DNA of 64,000 bases from Nematostella vectensis (GCF_932526225.1 NC_064039.1:14774139-14838138), one strand, 5' to 3'. Shown: positions 23,951-37,080, counted from the stretch's first letter. Notes: generated from the sequence alone by a model not told the origin. Made by a program: numbers and translations.

Positions 23951-26699
23951 ACCGGCCCTAAAATGAGTTAAGATACCGTTTTTATTCGTTTGCAGTCATT
24001 TTTATACAATATAGAGCTTTTCTATATATTTTTTATCTGTTCGGATTTGCTAGGCGAAATTACAGCCATCCGAAAAATCTAGTTACTCATCCCGAGGCAT
24101 CCGAAACTCCTAGCGATTCTAAGATCCTTAAGCGAAATTTCTAGGTAATGTCCCTTGTATACTCCCTCCCGAAAATACTAGGTTTCCTTTTTTTAAAGCA
24201 TGTCGGACGTAAAAATCTCCCGAAAATGGTGATGGTGGTAACAAAAGCAACTCCGAAAAACATAGGTGATCCAGCTCTCTTCCCGTGAAACATAGGTGAT
24301 CTAGAAATACAAATTCCAAAAAAAGTAGATATTTCTAGGCCGACCCCGAAATCCGTAGGTGTTGCTTCCGAACAGATATTTGACCGAAAATGGTCGTTGG
24401 GTACCCTTGTTTACCACTACCGGTTGGCAACAAATATAGCAAAACCATCCTTTCTATAAACGATGACTAACTTCAAAATCTGGGATTGAATTTCTTCCAG
24501 CGTAAAATCATCGACTTTTCCTAATTTGTTAAGCGCGAATTAGATCGATCAGTGAAAGAGATCAACTCTTGTTCTTTCCGTTCACTATTTTGTTTGGACA
24601 TGCGAAGTAAAGCCGGAACCAACAGATTCTGTTGGTGAAAAAATTGATTATCCCAGAGCCTTGTATCTTGCAAGGAATGAGATTGATCATTTCTGGAACT
24701 ACTTACACATCTGGGGCACAGATGTCGCTTGTTTTTGCGACTTTACAGATCACAACTTACCATACGCTGCTGGCAATGTTTGCAAAGGTCACCTGCAGGC
24801 GTACGCACCAAGCTTGGATTATGATTTTAATCATAATAGCCATTAAAATTGCCAATAGCCCGTGTCTAAAGACGAACATTATTTCACGAAGAAATCAGTG
24901 CCTAGGTAACTTTGGGAAAACTTTCTTATTGTATTTATGCGATAACAATGGCCTGGGTGGAAACTTGCCAGAGCGCTATCATTGTCCATTAGTTTCGGCA
25001 GCTCTTGCCCATTTTAAAAAGCTACATCACCACAGATATGGTTGGATTTACTAGTGAAATATTAACTTTCCTCTACAATGGCAAGCGAAGTTCGACTGGA
25101 AACCCATCAAGTGTATATAACTCATGACGTCAGAAAATCAAAGAAAAGTCGGTCAAGACAAGACATTTTCAAAACACGATTACAAATATAACCAATATGC
25201 GCAGAGGCAGTTTCAAATCCAAACATCAATAGCTATATTTTGTTAATTATTAAGGTGAAAGTATAGGGTTTCTATAGTGACGCCACTTGTGGGGATGGCC
25301 AAATCGATAGGATGCGCTCACTAACTAAATTATGTAACCTGAATTAATTCGTGAGGGAAAGGGAATTATGAATATGTTATGAATATGGGGGGTGGGGAGG
25401 GAGGGGGGACTGAGGGAGAAGTAGAAGCTCATACTTGTGTCATACAAAGCATATGTCCGCACACTTTCCATCCCTTAGCGAAAATTCATTTCGTCTTGCT
25501 AGCAGCCCTTTGAGTTCCGGTGACTCGCGCGCATCATTCCTTAACCAATATTTGTCATTTTGTCATTTACCGTGTACGTGACATCCCGTGGAGAGGGCCT
25601 AACTGTGCTTTTGCTAATATTTGTGTAAAACGTGTTCTACCTTAGTTGAATTTTGCTTTAGGATATTATGTATCGGGTAATCATTAAGCTTTTATGTTTT
25701 GGTAACGAAGAAATCTTAGAAAACACGTCCACTTGTGGGAATATCAAAGCATCCCGCTTTTTATAATTTATTATAGTTATCTTTTGGCATTTGTCTTAAT
25801 TTTATTGATTTTATCATTAACTCGAGTTTGTTAGATTTGACGTTTTCTTATAGCCTGATCAGCACTTTAATATAATGCCATATACTGCTTAAAAAAAGAC
25901 TGCCCTAATATATTTCCAGAAAAGAAGTTTTGTGATTTTTAAATAACACTTTTAAATTAGGTTTTAACCCTAGAATATTTTTCATCAAGATTTTCTTAGA
26001 GATAGAATTTAAGCTTTAACGACTTCTCAAATTGATAGGTAAGTTCTTTTCTTGTTAAGTTTTAGCCAGTTAGCATGCAAATTGTTCGAAACGGTTTTAT
26101 GAATATCAAACGGTCCAATTAACAAACAAAGCTTGCAATAAAAAAACATTAAACGAAATAAATAATATTGTGTGATTAGCACTGATTCAAAGGTGGAAAA
26201 TTTTAATCTGGCAAACGCTCAGACACAAGTATCCCGTACGTATCATCCCTTGATGCATACTTGAGCGCAAACACCCTTTTGATAAAGGTCTACTGTCGTA
26301 GCGGGAATGTTGAAATGACAGGAAATATTTTTATTAGCCCGCTTAACAGGCGCTAGTTGCGTGTAAGAGACGGAAGAGCAGAGCTTAGGTAGACGAGCTA
26401 ATTGCGCGAAAAAACGGAGGCGATAACGTGCAGGTTTCGGAGTATCGTGGGGCGCTTTTCCAGAGCCTTTTTAGGCTATATTTGTATGCAAAATATTTCC
26501 TGTAGAGTAAGACGTCAAAATAACTGTTAGAGATTGAAACCTGAAGTGATGTTTTCTAGCAACGATGTCGATAGCAAACCCTTTTACTGCCTTCATATGG
26601 AATTTGTCGTCAAGCAGTATCCTTATAAAAGCGGTGTAGAGAAGGCTGAACTCACACTCACGGTTCAAAATCAAAGTTGTTCTTCGTATCTACGTCGCG
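23951..26699. other. Gene-free stretch upstream of the secreted-protein gene
   Basis: AT-rich with G-rich tracts near 25385-25415. The last part should include the promoter of the gene starting at 26700. No other feature was recognised. Confidence 0.5.
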
Positions 26700-29600
26700 A
26701 TGAAAGCTCTGCTTTTACTTTTTCTTTCAAGCTGTTTGGTGGCATCCATGCTTTCAGGTACGCTGTGATTTACTTGTTTTATTTTAACAAAAATCCTTTT
26801 TATAAGAAAGTCCATCCTGAGGTTTACTCAAATTTTTAATAACACACTAAGAACATACTGAGGCTCAGTAGATAGGAGCATTGATGTTTTAGTCCTGATG
26901 CGTTTTAAAATGCAGAATCGATTTGTGTTTGTGAAAAATTGTTTCAATTAATTTCGTATGATATTTTGATATACACTGAAATTTATCCTTAAGAACATTT
27001 TCATCCTTAATAAAATGCTCCAAAAAATAAGAACGGTCCAGCTTCAACGGAAAATTAGAAATTCTTATAAAAAAGAGTATTGTGAATGTTCTTATATCAA
27101 AAGTCAAGTTATAATTTATTCATGTTTTTTTTCTTCGCATGATTTAGGACTCTTTCTGTGTTTGAAAAAAAAAGACTGCTTTGAAAAGCATTCAATCATT
27201 TTGAATGCATTATACCAAAAGTCATGTAATGATTTCATCGCATGATTTAGGCCTCGTTCGCTTTTTCAGACTCAGCATCTGGCAATCGGGGTCAATCATC
27301 GGGAGGTAATGGGAATCGCCCAGGTATGAAGAAAAAGAAACCCCTAGGTAATACAAAAACCATTCGCATGCTATTTTGCCCATTTTGAGTGAGGAATTTC
27401 GTACTTTCGACACATTGGTCAGGTGGTTCTTGTTGAGAGAAGCTGCTTAAACTAGCATCGGTCTACCTTTCTGCATTTGAAAATAAGACCGCTTGCGGAA
27501 AAGCGTTCAGCCTAGCCGTAGCAAGCCTTGAATTATTGGCGGGCACAAGATGTAGATGTAGGAGATGGTTTATTATTGGTACCATATAACTTTTGTTACA
27601 TAGGTTGTTTCAAGTTTAAATACAGAATCATTAAGAAAACGGGGGGGGGTACCCTACCCCCTGCAGCAAGGCAGCCAGGATTTCTAACAGACGGGGGCCC
27701 AAAAGGGACGTTCAAGGCATTTTCTCCTGTAATAAAATTTAAATTTTGCATTTAAATAATGTTTTATAAACTCACTGTATTTTCGGCTAATAGGGGGAGG
27801 GGGGGCTAATGCATTATATCCAAAGTCGTGTGATGATTTCATCGCATGACTTGGGTCTTCGCTTTTTCAGACTCAGACTCAGCTGGCAATCGGGATCAAT
27901 CATTGGAAGGTAATAAAGAGATTATTCCGCATATCATTTTTTGTTGATTTTGTGTTTCGTACTTTTGACAATGGTCAATGTTTCTTTGCTGAGAGAAGCT
28001 TAAAGGAACACCTTGAAGCCATGAAGGAACATCTAGGTATGATGCGCAGAACAACAGATTGCTGAGATACGTGTGACAGTATCGTGCGGTAGACCAAGTC
28101 TTTTTGTTTTAGATTGGCGATGTTTTACCCCCAAACTGTCATATAGACAAGCAAAAAAAATATATTTACTTTATTTACCTTTACTCGCAAACCACACTCC
28201 TTGTTTAGTACACAACGGCTTTAATGATGCACACTAGCAGATGAAGACGTAGCTTTACTCGAATAATGCACATCTACGAAAGTGTTCAGTTTTGTCACAG
28301 CACGCATATGCGCATTCTTTTCCAGCATTCTCGTGTGGAACTTGGTGGCGCAATACAATTCTTGGTCGATGCCAAACATCGATACAAGCCCCTCCTTCAT
28401 GGGGCATGACCTCCCATTTTATAACTCCAGGGAACGTTTATAAGGGGGTGTTATAGCCATTCTTTTTATATGTTTGGAGTTCAGAGATTGATAAAAGAAT
28501 AAATTGCTTTATGCAGGTCGATCCCATGATTATGGATGTGAAAACAGCTCGCCCGTTAAGATCGGATGCTTCAAGAGCATATATGGATGGGGAAAACAGC
28601 TGATGCCTGAACTTCTCATCACTGACCGGGACAACACGAGCAACGTCTTCTCTGGCGAGGAAATCGACTGGAAAAAATGGAGGGCCTATAGAAACGAGTG
28701 AGTGATATAATAAACGATAACGAATGAGTGAATGGTATATTGAGTCGACAGCAACGAGTGAGTGGTGTAATGAACCGACAGCAACGAGTGAGTGATATAT
28801 TGAACCGAAAGCAAAGCGTGAGTGATATAGGGAATCGACAGCGGCGAGTGAGTGGTATAATGAATCGACAGCAAAACGTGAATGGTGTTATGAAACGACA
28901 GCAACGAGTGAGTGATACAATGAATCGACAGCAACGAGTGAATGATATAATGAACCGACAGCAGCGAATCAATGATATAATGAACCAACAGCGACGAATG
29001 ACTGATATAATGAACCGACCGCAATGAGTGAGTGATATAGAGAATCGACAGCAACGCGCGAGTGATAAAATGATTTGAAAGCAACGATTGAGTGATGTAG
29101 TGAATCGACAGCAACGAGTGAATAGTATAATGAACCGACAGCAACGAGTGAATGATATATTAAGTCGACAGCAACGAGTGAGTGGTATAATGATTGACTT
29201 ACAGCAACGAGTATGATATAATGAATCGACAGCAACGAGTGAATGATATAATAAACCGACAGTGACGAGTGAGTGATATAATGAACCGACAGCGACGAGT
29301 GAGCGATATAATAAATCGACAGCGAAGAATGAGTGATATAATGAACCGACACCAACGCGCGAGTGATATAATGAGTCGCCAGCAACGAGTGAGTGGCATT
29401 GTTAATCGACAGCAACGAGTGAATGTTATAATGAACCGACAGCAACGAGTGGAGATATAATGAACCGACAGCAACGAGTGGAGATATAATGAACCGACAG
29501 CAACGAGTGGAGATATAATAAATCGACAGCGACGAGTGGAGATATAATAAATCGACAGCAACGAGTGGAGATATAATAAATCGACAGCAACGAGTGGAGA

Positions 29601-32017
29601 TATAATAAATCGACAGCAACGAGTGAATGGTATAATGAACCGACAGCAACGAATGAATGATATAATGAACCGACAGCGACGAGTGATAATGAACCTACAG
29701 AAACGAGTAAATGATTTATTGAGTCGACAGCCACGAGTGAGTAGTTTAATGACCGACTTACAGCAACGAGTAAGTGATATAATGAATCGACAGCAATGAG
29801 TGAGTGATATAATGATTCGACAGCAACCAGCGAGTGATATAGTGAATCGACAGCGACGCGTGAGTGGTATAATGAACCGACAGTTACGAGTGAATGGTAT
29901 AATAAACCGACAGCAACGAGTGAGTGGTGTAATGAACCGACAGCAACGAGTGAGTGATATATTGAACCGACAGCAACGAGTGAGTGATATAGTGAATCAA
30001 AAGCAACGAGTGAGTGATATAATGAACCGCAGCGACGAGTGAGTGATATAATGAGTCGTCAGCAACGAGTGAGTGATATAGTGAATCAAAAGCAACGAGT
30101 GAGTGATAAAATGAACCGAAAGCGACAAGTGAGTGATATAATGAGTCGACAGCAACGAGTAAGTGGTATAATAAACGCCAGAGACGCTGTTTGTAGATGG
30201 TATAAGCCAGCGATACTCTATCAAGCATAAATTACCGCAAAAGTAAATTGGATTTTATTAGAGAACTTAAGATTGAGGTTGGACGAGTTTATCGCTAACG
30301 GCAAACCGCAGGCCGCGGTTTGCGGTTTCACGTTAGACGTAGGCCCATTTTTTAAAATTAAGATTCGAGGTTGTCTGTACAAGTCATTATATAGCAATTC
30401 CTCAACCCAACATAAACCACTGACACTGTTTTGTGTTTGGCATAAGAGAAGTTTATTATAAAATCACTACAAACTGATAAATGAAAAACTAAAATAATAA
30501 TAATAAACCTCTCTGCCACCCTTCACACAAAGCCCAGGGTGGGAGGGCGGGAAAAATATGAGCTTGATATATAAACGTTGAAAAGAACAAAGAATTATAG
30601 AGTGAAGCTGTGAACGTGTGCTAGCAATCAAGACTAGAGATAACTGAAATACAATATGCTGGCTTGAGCAATTAATCCCTTTAAGCTAGGTGCCCAAAGG
30701 GGGGTAAATTCCTCAACCCAACATAAACCACTGACACTGTTTTGTGTTTGGCATAAGAGAAGTTTATTATAAAATCACTACAAACTGATAAATGAAAAAC
30801 TAAAATAATAATAATAAACCTCTCTGCCGCCAAACCATCAAGCATAAATTACCGCAAAAGTAAATTGGATTTTATTAGAGAACTTAAGATTGAGGTTGGA
30901 CGAGTTTATCGCTAACGGCAAACCGCAGGCCGCGGTTTGCGGTTTCACGTTAGACGTATGCCCATTTTTTAAAATTAAGATTCGAGGTTGTCTGTACAAG
31001 TCATTATATAGCAATGACCCTCTAAAAGGAGCCATATAAAACGTGTAAATAACATCGCTATAACAAAAATGGTAAAAAAAGGTTTTTGCACCGATAAGCT
31101 TAAGATTTTTTCGAAGCAACAGGTTTAACAAGAAGCTTTAATTCTGGCGCCATGTTTGTTTCCATTCATGCCGACCACTTTGACTTTGCGCTAATAAAAA
31201 TCATTCTCAAAAGTATTTTTCAATTGTAAAACAAATATCAGTTGAAAGTTAACACATAGTAAAATCTAACTCTCTGTGTTAAACGTGGGATTTCGGTGAA
31301 CAAGAATACGCAAAACCTTGCCGTAAATGTCTTACTTCTAGAAGGGGTCCCAGCCGTACAAAACGTGAACTTCGAACGGCAAACGCGACGGCAAGCCCTG
31401 GTCACGTGACCGCTTAAGGTTTGCGGTCAGCCGTAAATCGCGAAAAACCTGGATCTTAAGGTCTCTAATATATAAATTCAAACATGTGAATTTGTCTTAA
31501 AGATTTCTTTGCCGATGTTCCGATGCAGCCAAGAAGAAAGGATACAAGAAGATCGGTAATAAAAAACTAAAGCTAACAAAATAATCACCACGTCCACGTC
31601 CACTTTACCCTAAAAGAGGTATAAAACCACCGTTTTCGTTCATAACAACAATTGCAACAAAGAGCAACAAGAAGCAGAAAAGATAGCATAACAACAAACA
31701 ACAACCACAGCCACCTAACTTCCCAAACCACCATTACTTCTATTAACAACAATTGCTACAACAACGACACTACCATTCACCAACACCTACCACAAACAAC
31801 GACAGTTCTATAATAATGCAACAATCCCATGTATCTCCCAGGTCTGCAGTTTTACGGAGAGTGCTGGAGCGGACCTAACGCCGATCAAGATTTTGACCGG
31901 TTGGGCCCATCCATTAACTGCACTCAGAATCCGAAAACAGAAAAGAGATGCAGAAAATCTAACAACAGGGCGGCGTGTGTCGGAAAAGGATTTGCTTTCT
32001 ATGTGTACGAAATCTGA
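26700..32017 (+). CDS. Secreted cysteine-rich protein, six exons
   Basis: Exons 26700-26757, 27270-27323, 27871-27909, 28517-28697, 31503-31555 and 31842-32017 join in phase (561 nt, 186 aa), all with GT/AG junctions. Exon 1 encodes a signal peptide (MKALLLLFLSSCLVASMLS). Exons 2 and 3 give short Ser/Gly/Asn/Asp-rich linkers. Exons 4-6 encode one cysteine-rich domain with landmarks GCFKS, ELLITDRD, IDWKKW, CRCSDAAKKKGY, LQFYGECWSGP and a final CVGK...FYVYE, then TGA at 32015-32017. I associate this domain with secreted or extracellular cnidarian proteins but cannot name its function. Exon 2 could instead end at 27305, in frame. Intron 4 contains a large minisatellite. The splice model is deduced by eye. 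Confidence 0.75.
27185..27990 (+). repeat. Tandem duplication of an exon with its intron flanks
   Basis: About 27205-27325 and 27805-27915 share the intron tract GATTTCATCGCATGA, the acceptor CGCTTTTTCAG, and the exon core CTGGCAATCGGG.TCAATCA up to the donor GGTAAT. Exons 2 and 3 of the secreted-protein gene are therefore a duplicated pair, both phase 1-1. Confidence 0.75.
28698..30175 (+). repeat. Intronic minisatellite, 30 bp unit containing the splice donor
   Basis: About 48 tandem copies of a 30 bp unit resembling ATAATGAACCGACAGCAACG plus AGTGAGTGAT, with a 29 bp GAGTGGAGAT variant at about 29445-29610. The array starts exactly at the exon 4 donor (AACGA|GTGAGTGATATAAT), so most units carry an extra copy of the exon end and the GTGAGT donor. 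ORFs on both strands are by-products of the 30 bp period. Confidence 0.9.
30220..31015 (+). repeat. Direct duplications in the order A-B-spacer-B'-A'
   Basis: A (30220-30398) equals A' (30837-31015), and B (30396-30520) equals B' (30707-30831), nearly without change and all in the same orientation, around a ~190 bp unique spacer. A contains the palindrome-rich AACCGCAGGCCGCGGTTTGC. Confidence 0.85.
30873..31470. mobile_element. ~600 bp TIR element (MITE-like)
   Basis: TATTAGAGAACTTAAGAT at 30873-30890 is inverted at 31453-31470 with one mismatch. Both ends are bordered by TA, suggesting a TA target. The interior is rich in CGGCAAAC/GTTTGCGG palindromes. Only its left end is present in the duplicate A at 30220. 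No protein is encoded. Confidence 0.5.
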
Positions 32018-32182
32018 AATGACTAAACGGTCAGTGACTTGCGCAGAAACAATACAATCATTTTTTGGTGGTATCCTTTACTCCATTACCCTTAACTCCA
32101 AATAAACAAAAGCCTACCTTTGTACCCCCGAAGGACTGACTGCTGGTTGAAGCAGTCATTTTCTCTTTTAAACATTGCTTAA

Positions 32183-32404
32183 ATTGATTGTGTAGTTCCT
32201 GAAAATATCCATACATCCCCCCCACCCTTGATTTGGAATCTCCAATCCCCTGAAAAAAAATACAGTAACTGTTAATGAAAACGGGGCATTCCCCCCTCCC
32301 CTCTGGAAATTCCAGGGCGTTTGAATCCCCCGTCCCCCACACCCCACGTAATTTCCAATCCCCGCAATGGGGGGATGGATATTTCCTGGAACTACACATT
32401 ATTG
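32183..32404. repeat. Foldback element, ~220 bp
   Basis: The arm at 32183-32222 (TGTAGTTCC, AATATCCAT and a C-run) is inverted at 32369-32404. The interior is pyrimidine-rich with repeated TTCCAATCCCC-like motifs. No ORF is supported. Confidence 0.6.
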
Positions 32405-35195
32405 AAATGATGTCTGGTCTATGTTTCAGGGTTTCTACAGCAAAAGTGATCGATCGGATTTTAGAAGTTACTTTAAAGGGATGTTTAGAGAAAAAAATCT
32501 TTTAAAAATACAAGGAGAGAAGATATAATTCCTCTAACAATAAAAGAAGTTATAACGAATGTATTCTTTAATGATTGTAGTAGAGATAAATGGTGAAATA
32601 AAGGCCCCGAAATGACACAACAGCTTATTGCTTCTCATAGTTTGGTTCTGGGGGATAAAAAACTTTTATATTCTCTCGAATAATGAATGATCACAGAAAC
32701 AAATAACTAATCATATTGCACGTTTTATTAGATGATATGGCGTCCCAAACATAGGCTTTCACCGGTTTGATTTTGATAAAAAAATTGCACTATGTATTTC
32801 CTGTTGCATCAACTTTTCAGTCAATAATTAATCCATAATAAATTGATTATTAATAAGTTATTAATAAGTGATTAATTTCTAATAAATCATAAATAATGTT
32901 TAATCTTGTTGATACACGAAATCTGGTAAAAAAAAGCTACGCACTAGCTTAGATTCACCGACTACCGACAAGACCGATAATTCTTTTCGACTACCGAAAA
33001 ATTATGGAAATTTTAACTGACTACCGACATGCAGCCCCCCCCCACCCTCCCCACCCCCCCCCCCCCGCTCTATCCAGACCCTGTTAGCTTGGGGTGTTGG
33101 TGGGAGATTTATGGGACAATTGTGGATGTGCCGGATCGCCCTAGTGTTATTTATCTATCAGTTCAGAGATGCCAGGTAGTCATTGCTTCCGGTTCTAGAG
33201 ATATATTGAGAAAATAGCAGTATTTATTATTGATAGTACTAGACAAGTTAGACATGCCAGGGTAGTAACTGCTTCAGGTTCTAGAAATGCCTTGTATCAG
33301 TCTATATTGAGCAAGAAGTTTTGATAAGGGACCCAAATTTGTGAATACAATGGCATAAAAACCTTCATTTTATAAAGCTTTTTATCGAATGAAAAAGAAA
33401 TGTATTGCTTTTTGGTTTTGAAGAGGCCCTTTAAAGATATAAAGGCACATTTAAATGAAAATTCACCATTTTCCGATTATGAATTGATTTTGAAGTGATG
33501 GTCCCAAGAAAAGACAAAATGCCTTTTAGCTAAAAAGGCTTCCTTCGTAGGACACTCTCGAGCTAATAAAATGGAGAAAGGTAATTCGTCTGATTGGAAA
33601 GTAGAGCAAATAAGTCTCACGACAATAAAAACTGATTTTAATTTATTTGTAGTGTAGATCGGAATTATGTTGGCATTTTCTTTTAATAAAAGTGAGTCAA
33701 AAGGGAGTAAGTAAGCATAAGACTGAAAAACAGAAAAATCAAAAGCGAGACTGATAAACAGACTGATAACCAGGTGTAAAAGGTCTTGGGAACATCAACT
33801 TGACAAAATCAACTTGAAACAAGGGCTAATACGAAAACCTTCCTTAAAACAAAATAGATTACAGCAAAATAGAAAAATAAAAAAATAAACGTTTTACAAT
33901 TTAGGCCTTAAAAAGCAAAATAATCTACATACGGTAGGGGAGAGAGACCTGCCCGGCGAGTAGCTACCATTCTTCCATCAGAATAGTTATTGTTAATTTC
34001 CGCCCAAATTCCAGCACTCTCGCAATAACGTGTTCCAGTGCAAGTCGCCTCTTGATTTTATCAAATGGTTACCTTATGGAACCACATCTATACCTTAACT
34101 GATCCGATTACTTTTTCTTCTCTATAAATTTGCTACTATGAAGAACCAAAAGTTCGAGCAAAATCGGCACAAATGTCTCCGGGAATAATAAAAATGGGAT
34201 TAAATAATAAAACTCTTTAGCGTTCAGTGCCGTAGCAGCCTCGGAATATTGGAGAGGCACAAATACAAAAACATTAAGAGAATATCGGGGGCACCGCCAC
34301 ACCCCTATAGGTCATTTCCATATATTTGTTTTCAAATATTGGGGGGGGGGGGGGGGGCACATGCCCCTAGTGCCCCACCCCATGCTACGGCCCTGGCGTT
34401 TGCGAGAAATTAAATCGATTGTATTAAAGGATTGCCAAAAAAATCAGGTCTAATTTGGAAATCAAGACCAGCCTAACAATTGGCTGTTCTAAGAGAGGCA
34501 TCATATGAAGATAGCCCTCGGTTGTATTATGTTAACGAAATTCGCCATTTCTCTGCTTAAGACCTGTTCTTATTAAAACCATACCCCCCCCCCCCCCCCC
34601 CCCCCCGAGCTCCATTATTTTGTGTGTGTGTTTTAATATTGTTTACTTGAATGTTAAGTATATCGCTGCAAATAAGATAAAGAAGAGGTGGTCAGAGGTG
34701 GTTTACAGGTATATAGCCCTTGGTGATATCAAACCATCTTTCTCGTGATTCTCAGTCGATGAAAGGTGTGCTTTTGACTATCAAAAGTTTAAATTAGGCC
34801 AAAAAATCCTTTGCTCTCAAAATTACCTGCGTCTATTTAACAGACCTCTATTTAGTTAGACGTAGAAGCCGATTATACTATCATTCAATAGTCAATGAGG
34901 CCGAAGTAGGCTATATTGATAAGCAATATATTTACACACTTTTTGCTCGGACGGCACGGGTTCTTTTTTGATTAACTATTTTTTGCTGAAAAAATATTTT
35001 TTCTGCTGTGTGATGAAGGGTGTAATAGCAATATTTCCAATTTAAACAAATGCCGCTTAATGTCTGCGATTGCCGACCACAGGGGAGGAAATTAAAAGGC
35101 CACCTAGTCAGAACTTCTGAGAGGGCTGGGCAAAATTTTATTTTGAGCTAGGTCGGTGAGTGCCCCATGCAATCCCGTAGCCAGCGGGGGGACCC
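32405..35195. other. Gene-free stretch with homopolymer tracts
   Basis: Downstream flank of the secreted-protein gene. C/G homopolymers lie near 33035-33066, 34342-34360 and 34585-34606. The tract at 34342 is followed by GCCCCTAGTGCCCC and resembles a degraded transposon end. No gene was recognised. Confidence 0.45.
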
Positions 35196-35199
35196 ATTA

Positions 35200-36292
35200 T
35201 TCGACCCGCCACTCGACCCATCACTCGACCCACCACTCGACCCACTACTCGACTCATCACTCGACCCACCACTCGACCTACCACCCGACCCACAACTCGA
35301 CCCACCACTCGACCCAACACTCGATCCAGCCCTCGACCCACCATTCGACTCAGCACTCGACCCAGCGCTCGACCCATCACTCGACCCATCACTCGACCCA
35401 CCATTCGACCCATCGCTCGACCCACCATTCGACCCACCATTCGACCCATCGCTCGACTCATTGCTCGACCCACCACTCGACCCACCACTCGACCCACAAC
35501 TCGACCCACCACTCGACCCACCACTCGACCCACCACTCGACCCACCACTCGACCCACCACTCGACCCACCACTCGACCCACCACTCTGCCCACCACTCGA
35601 CCCACCACTCGACCCACCACTCGACCCACCACTCGACCCGCCACTCGACCCGCCACTCGATCCACCATTCGACCCACTACTCGACCCGCCACTCGACACT
35701 TGACCAACCACTCGACACACCACTCGACCCACCACTCGACCCGCCACTCGATACTCGACCACCACTCGACCCACCACTCGACTTATCACTCGACCTACCA
35801 CTTGACCCACCACTCGACCCGCCACTCGACCCATCACTCGACTCGCCACTCGACACTCGACCCACCACTCGACCCATCACTCGACCCACCACTCGACCCG
35901 CCACTCGACCCACCATTCGACCCACTACTCGACCCGCCACTCGACACTTGACCAACCACTCGACACACCACTCGACCCATCACTCGACCTACCACTTGAC
36001 CCACCACTCGACCCGACACTCGACCCATCACTCGACTCGCCACTCGACACTCGACCCACCACTCGACCCATCACTCGACCCACCACTCGACCCTCCACAC
36101 GACCAACCACTCGACCCTTCACTCGACTCGCCACTCGACACTCGACCCACCACTCGACCCATCACTCGACCCACCACTCGACCCTCCACACGACCCTCCA
36201 CACGACCCACCACTCGACCCATCACTCGACTCACCACTCGACCCATCACTCGACCCGTCACTTGAACCACCACTCGACCCGCCACTTGACCG
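35200..36292 (+). repeat. 12 bp tandem repeat, ~1.1 kb
   Basis: About 90 copies of CACTCGACCCAC and close variants, in subfamilies separated by CGCCACTCGACACT blocks. Long ORFs exist in several frames of both strands (Pro-Leu-Asp, His-Ser-Thr, Gly-Ser and Val-Gly-Arg repeats) because 12 is divisible by three. Such symmetry argues against coding. Confidence 0.92.
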
Positions 36293-36603
36293 GAAGTATA
36301 TGCAACGGATATGCCTTTTTAAGAGTTGTCTTTGATTTTGGCATATAAATTTGTGGTTTCGCACACATTCTTAACTTTATTGAGTAATTAACCCAAGGGG
36401 GTCAGCACGAACGGCTCACTTCTGGTAATTCAAATGCCTTGATTTTAACCACATAAACCTGACGCTCTTTAAAAGGGGGCGTTAGAGTGAACCACAAAAA
36501 CATTTTTGCTGTGAGAATTTACATATTCACACTAAAAAGAAAATCAACAGTAAAGAAAGAAATAACAAGCGAATCCTCCATAAAAATGACTGACATCATT
36601 ACA

Positions 36604-36756
36604 GGTAGGTAGGTAGGTAGGTAGGTAGGTAGGTAGGTAGGTAGGTAGGAAGGTAGGTAGGTAGGTAGGTAGGTAGGTAGTTAGGTAGGTAGGTAGGTAG
36701 GTAGGTAGGTAGGTAGGTAGGTAGGTAGGTAGGTAGGTAGGTAGGTAGGTAGGTAG
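36604..36756 (+). repeat. (GTAG)n microsatellite
   Basis: About 38 tetranucleotide copies with rare substitutions (GGAAGG, GTTAGG). Confidence 0.95.
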
Positions 36757-36779
36757 ATGCATCCTATGGGTGCATCCCA

Positions 36780-37080
36780 TTTACTATCAAGTATAACCCA
36801 TGCACAGACGATAGCACCATAGTCTAATATTGGCTGTATATGAGTGACTGGTTCTTGCTTTAAGGGTTCTTGCTTTAAGTGACAGGAATTTCTTTTTCTT
36901 TTTCCTAGTCGCTTGGAGATCTTATTACGAATGTACTTGAGGTGGTTGTCCCGGGTTTGTCTAATTTGATGACAAGCCAGTTTAACATCATCGACACATT
37001 CAAGCAAGACATTTTGGGTGCTGGCAGTCAAATCATTTCCTACCAATTTGCTCAACTTTGGCTTGCTACAGCATCGATCA
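36780..37080 (-). pseudogene. Non-LTR retrotransposon RT remnant
   Basis: Within a minus-strand ORF the stretch from DVKLACHQIRQTRDNHLKYI through ISKRLG.RKR to IQPILDYGAIV resembles the C-terminal thumb region of LINE reverse transcriptases (KISKRLG...KR, QPILDYG). It contains a small internal duplication (LKQEP twice). It is short, with no catalytic motif, so it is a fossil. The rest of the ORF is not supported. Confidence 0.45.

Noticed and set aside
24632-25054. 140-codon plus ORF
   Set aside because: No recognisable domain, and the start overlaps another open frame; composition looks non-coding.
28698-30175. CRISPR-like regular array
   Set aside because: Units are contiguous tandem copies without unique spacers, in a eukaryotic intron.
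28686-30230. ORFs of 10-residue repeats on both strands
   Set aside because: By-products of the 30 bp intronic minisatellite.
35138-36364. Gly/Ser, Pro/Leu/Asp and Val/Gly/Arg repeat proteins up to 369 codons
   Set aside because: Simultaneous open frames on both strands of a 12 bp tandem repeat; no start context or flanking domain.
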